7,989 bases of DNA from Cellvibrionales bacterium UBA2618 (GTDB taxonomy: Bacteria; Pseudomonadota; Gammaproteobacteria; Pseudomonadales; Porticoccaceae): NCBI GenBank assembly GCA_002339165.1, contig DDJS01000082.1:1-7989 (forward strand), read 5' to 3'. Position 1 is the stretch's first letter. Each line of letters starts with the position of its first letter. The position numbers and the translations under genes were made by a program. Under the pieces are notes generated by a model. The model did not search any database, was not told the origin of the DNA, and worked only from the letters and a program-made list of their open reading frames with translations. Below, one piece after another: positions 7,042 through 7,989 of this stretch.

Positions 7042-7989
7042 ATGCAATATCAATCCAACAGCCGGTTTAAAGCCGATTCTGTGGCCATTTTAAGGCTGGC
7101 CACACCGCTGGTAGGCGGTCAGATTGCCGTCGTCGGCATGACCGTTACCGACATCTATATGGCCGGACGATACAGCGTCGAGTCCCTCGCCGCGGTCCAG
7201 TTGGGCGGCAATATTTGGTCGATGATCACGCTATTGATTATCGGCGTAATGATTGGCAACAATCCAATCATTGGCAATTACTGGGGTGCGCGACAGCTTG
7301 CCGAACTGCGTTCGCAGTTTCAACAAGTCGTGTGGCTCGCCGTGCCCATGGGTTTTGCAGCGGCATTGGGGGTATTGCTGGGCATCTACATTTTGAGTCA
7401 ACTAGACATATCTGACCAAGTATTTTCCATCGCCCGAGGTTACCTTTTACCCTACCTGTTCACAGCCCTCTTGCTTCCGACTTTTTATGCGTTCCGCAGT
7501 ACCTTTGAGGGCGTTGGCGATACGCGGCCGGTGCTGGTTTTTAACAGCGTTGCCTTTGTTCTCAACCTAGTGTTCGATTATGCCTTGGTTTTTGGCAAGC
7601 TAGGCGCGCCCGAACTGGGGGGCGCCGGCGCTGGTTGGGCGACGCTGCTAGTCATGCTGTTTTTGCTAGCCTGCGTGGCTATTTACGCTAGAGTTTCGCG
7701 GACACTCCGCGATATCGACCTCTACCGCCACTTCGGCGGACCGCGGTTGCAGCACATTTTAAAGACGCTGGCTATCGGCGTGCCCATCGCTCTCAACATC
7801 GGTGCAGAATTTGGTTTTTTTGCCGTCATTCCGTTACTGATCGCCCATCTCGGCCCGACGGTCATCGGCGCCCATGCAGTGGCAATTAACATCGACTCGC
7901 TGGCCTTTATGGTGCCATTGAGTATCGCCCAAGCGCTGACCATTTTGGTGGCCCAAGCCGAGGGCAGAGGCGAGTCCGAAACAGCTCGA
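7042..7989 (+). CDS. MATE family (NorM-type) efflux transporter, 3' truncated
   Basis: The reading frame from ATG 7042 is open to the window end, giving 316 residues of a protein whose family is usually about 450-460 residues with twelve membrane segments; roughly eight are visible. MATE proteins expel cationic drugs and other compounds from the inner membrane using Na+ or H+. Family features are the N-terminal LATPLVGGQIAV (19-30) with VTDIYMAG (35-42), where D37 matches Asp36 of Vibrio NorM; RSTFEGVGDTRPVL in the mid region; a GAPELGGAGAGWA stretch before TM6; and E256 in NIGAEFGFFAV, matching NorM Glu255 in TM7. The ribosome-binding site is weak and no clear promoter is seen; the next in-frame candidates upstream are not start codons. 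NorM-like membership is firm, the substrate unknown. Confidence 0.94.
   Translation, partial: MQYQSNSRFKADSVAILRLATPLVGGQIAVVGMTVTDIYMAGRYSVESLAAVQLGGNIWSMITLLIIGVMIGNNPIIGNYWGARQLAELRSQFQQVVWLAVPMGFAAALGVLLGIYILSQLDISDQVFSIARGYLLPYLFTALLLPTFYAFRSTFEGVGDTRPVLVFNSVAFVLNLVFDYALVFGKLGAPELGGAGAGWATLLVMLFLLACVAIYARVSRTLRDIDLYRHFGGPRLQHILKTLAIGVPIALNIGAEFGFFAVIPLLIAHLGPTVIGAHAVAINIDSLAFMVPLSIAQALTILVAQAEGRGESETAR

Noticed and set aside
7722..7943. 73-codon minus-strand open frame
   Set aside because: It is antisense to the MATE transporter, whose frame and catalytic residues are clear.

Overview
The window looks like ordinary chromosome from a free-living, probably marine or aquatic, gammaproteobacterium of the Pseudomonas/Cellvibrio-like group. 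This rests on gene content: a Pseudomonas-type Fur with a single cysteine after its HHDH motif, fur back to back with the lipoprotein gene bamE (omlA), and the ratA-ratB-smpB neighbourhood typical of Gammaproteobacteria. The species is an inference. Coding density is high and I see no mobile element, CRISPR array, rRNA, tRNA or phage gene.

Layout from left to right: a possible first four codons of a minus-strand gene at the left edge; fur (minus); a 71-bp divergent promoter region; bamE (plus); then, convergent with bamE, a tight minus-strand operon read from right to left as NSS-family sodium-coupled transporter, ratA, ratB(rnfH). A 210-bp divergent region separates this operon from smpB (plus), which has a near-consensus sigma-70 promoter almost touching its ATG. 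smpB converges on ilvE (minus), and upstream of ilvE lies a RhlB-type DEAD-box RNA helicase gene (minus) with a repetitive C-terminal tail. A 360-bp gene-free stretch with a minus-strand terminator-like hairpin and other inverted repeats follows, and then a MATE efflux transporter gene (plus) runs off the right edge.

Functions are mostly housekeeping: iron-responsive repression (Fur), outer-membrane assembly (BamE), trans-translation (SmpB), a COQ10-like/RatA protein, branched-chain amino acid transamination (IlvE), RNA unwinding (RhlB) and two membrane transporters. Several starts had to be moved from the longest open frame: fur to 529, ratA to a TTG at 1733, ratB to a TTG at 1294, ilvE to 4908. 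I found no convincing undescribed multi-gene system. The most interesting points are the likely leaderless starts of smpB (and perhaps rhlB), the translational coupling of a sodium-coupled transporter to ratA-ratB through TTG starts, the decapeptide repeats in the helicase tail, and the terminator-like hairpin upstream of rhlB that may end a small RNA.
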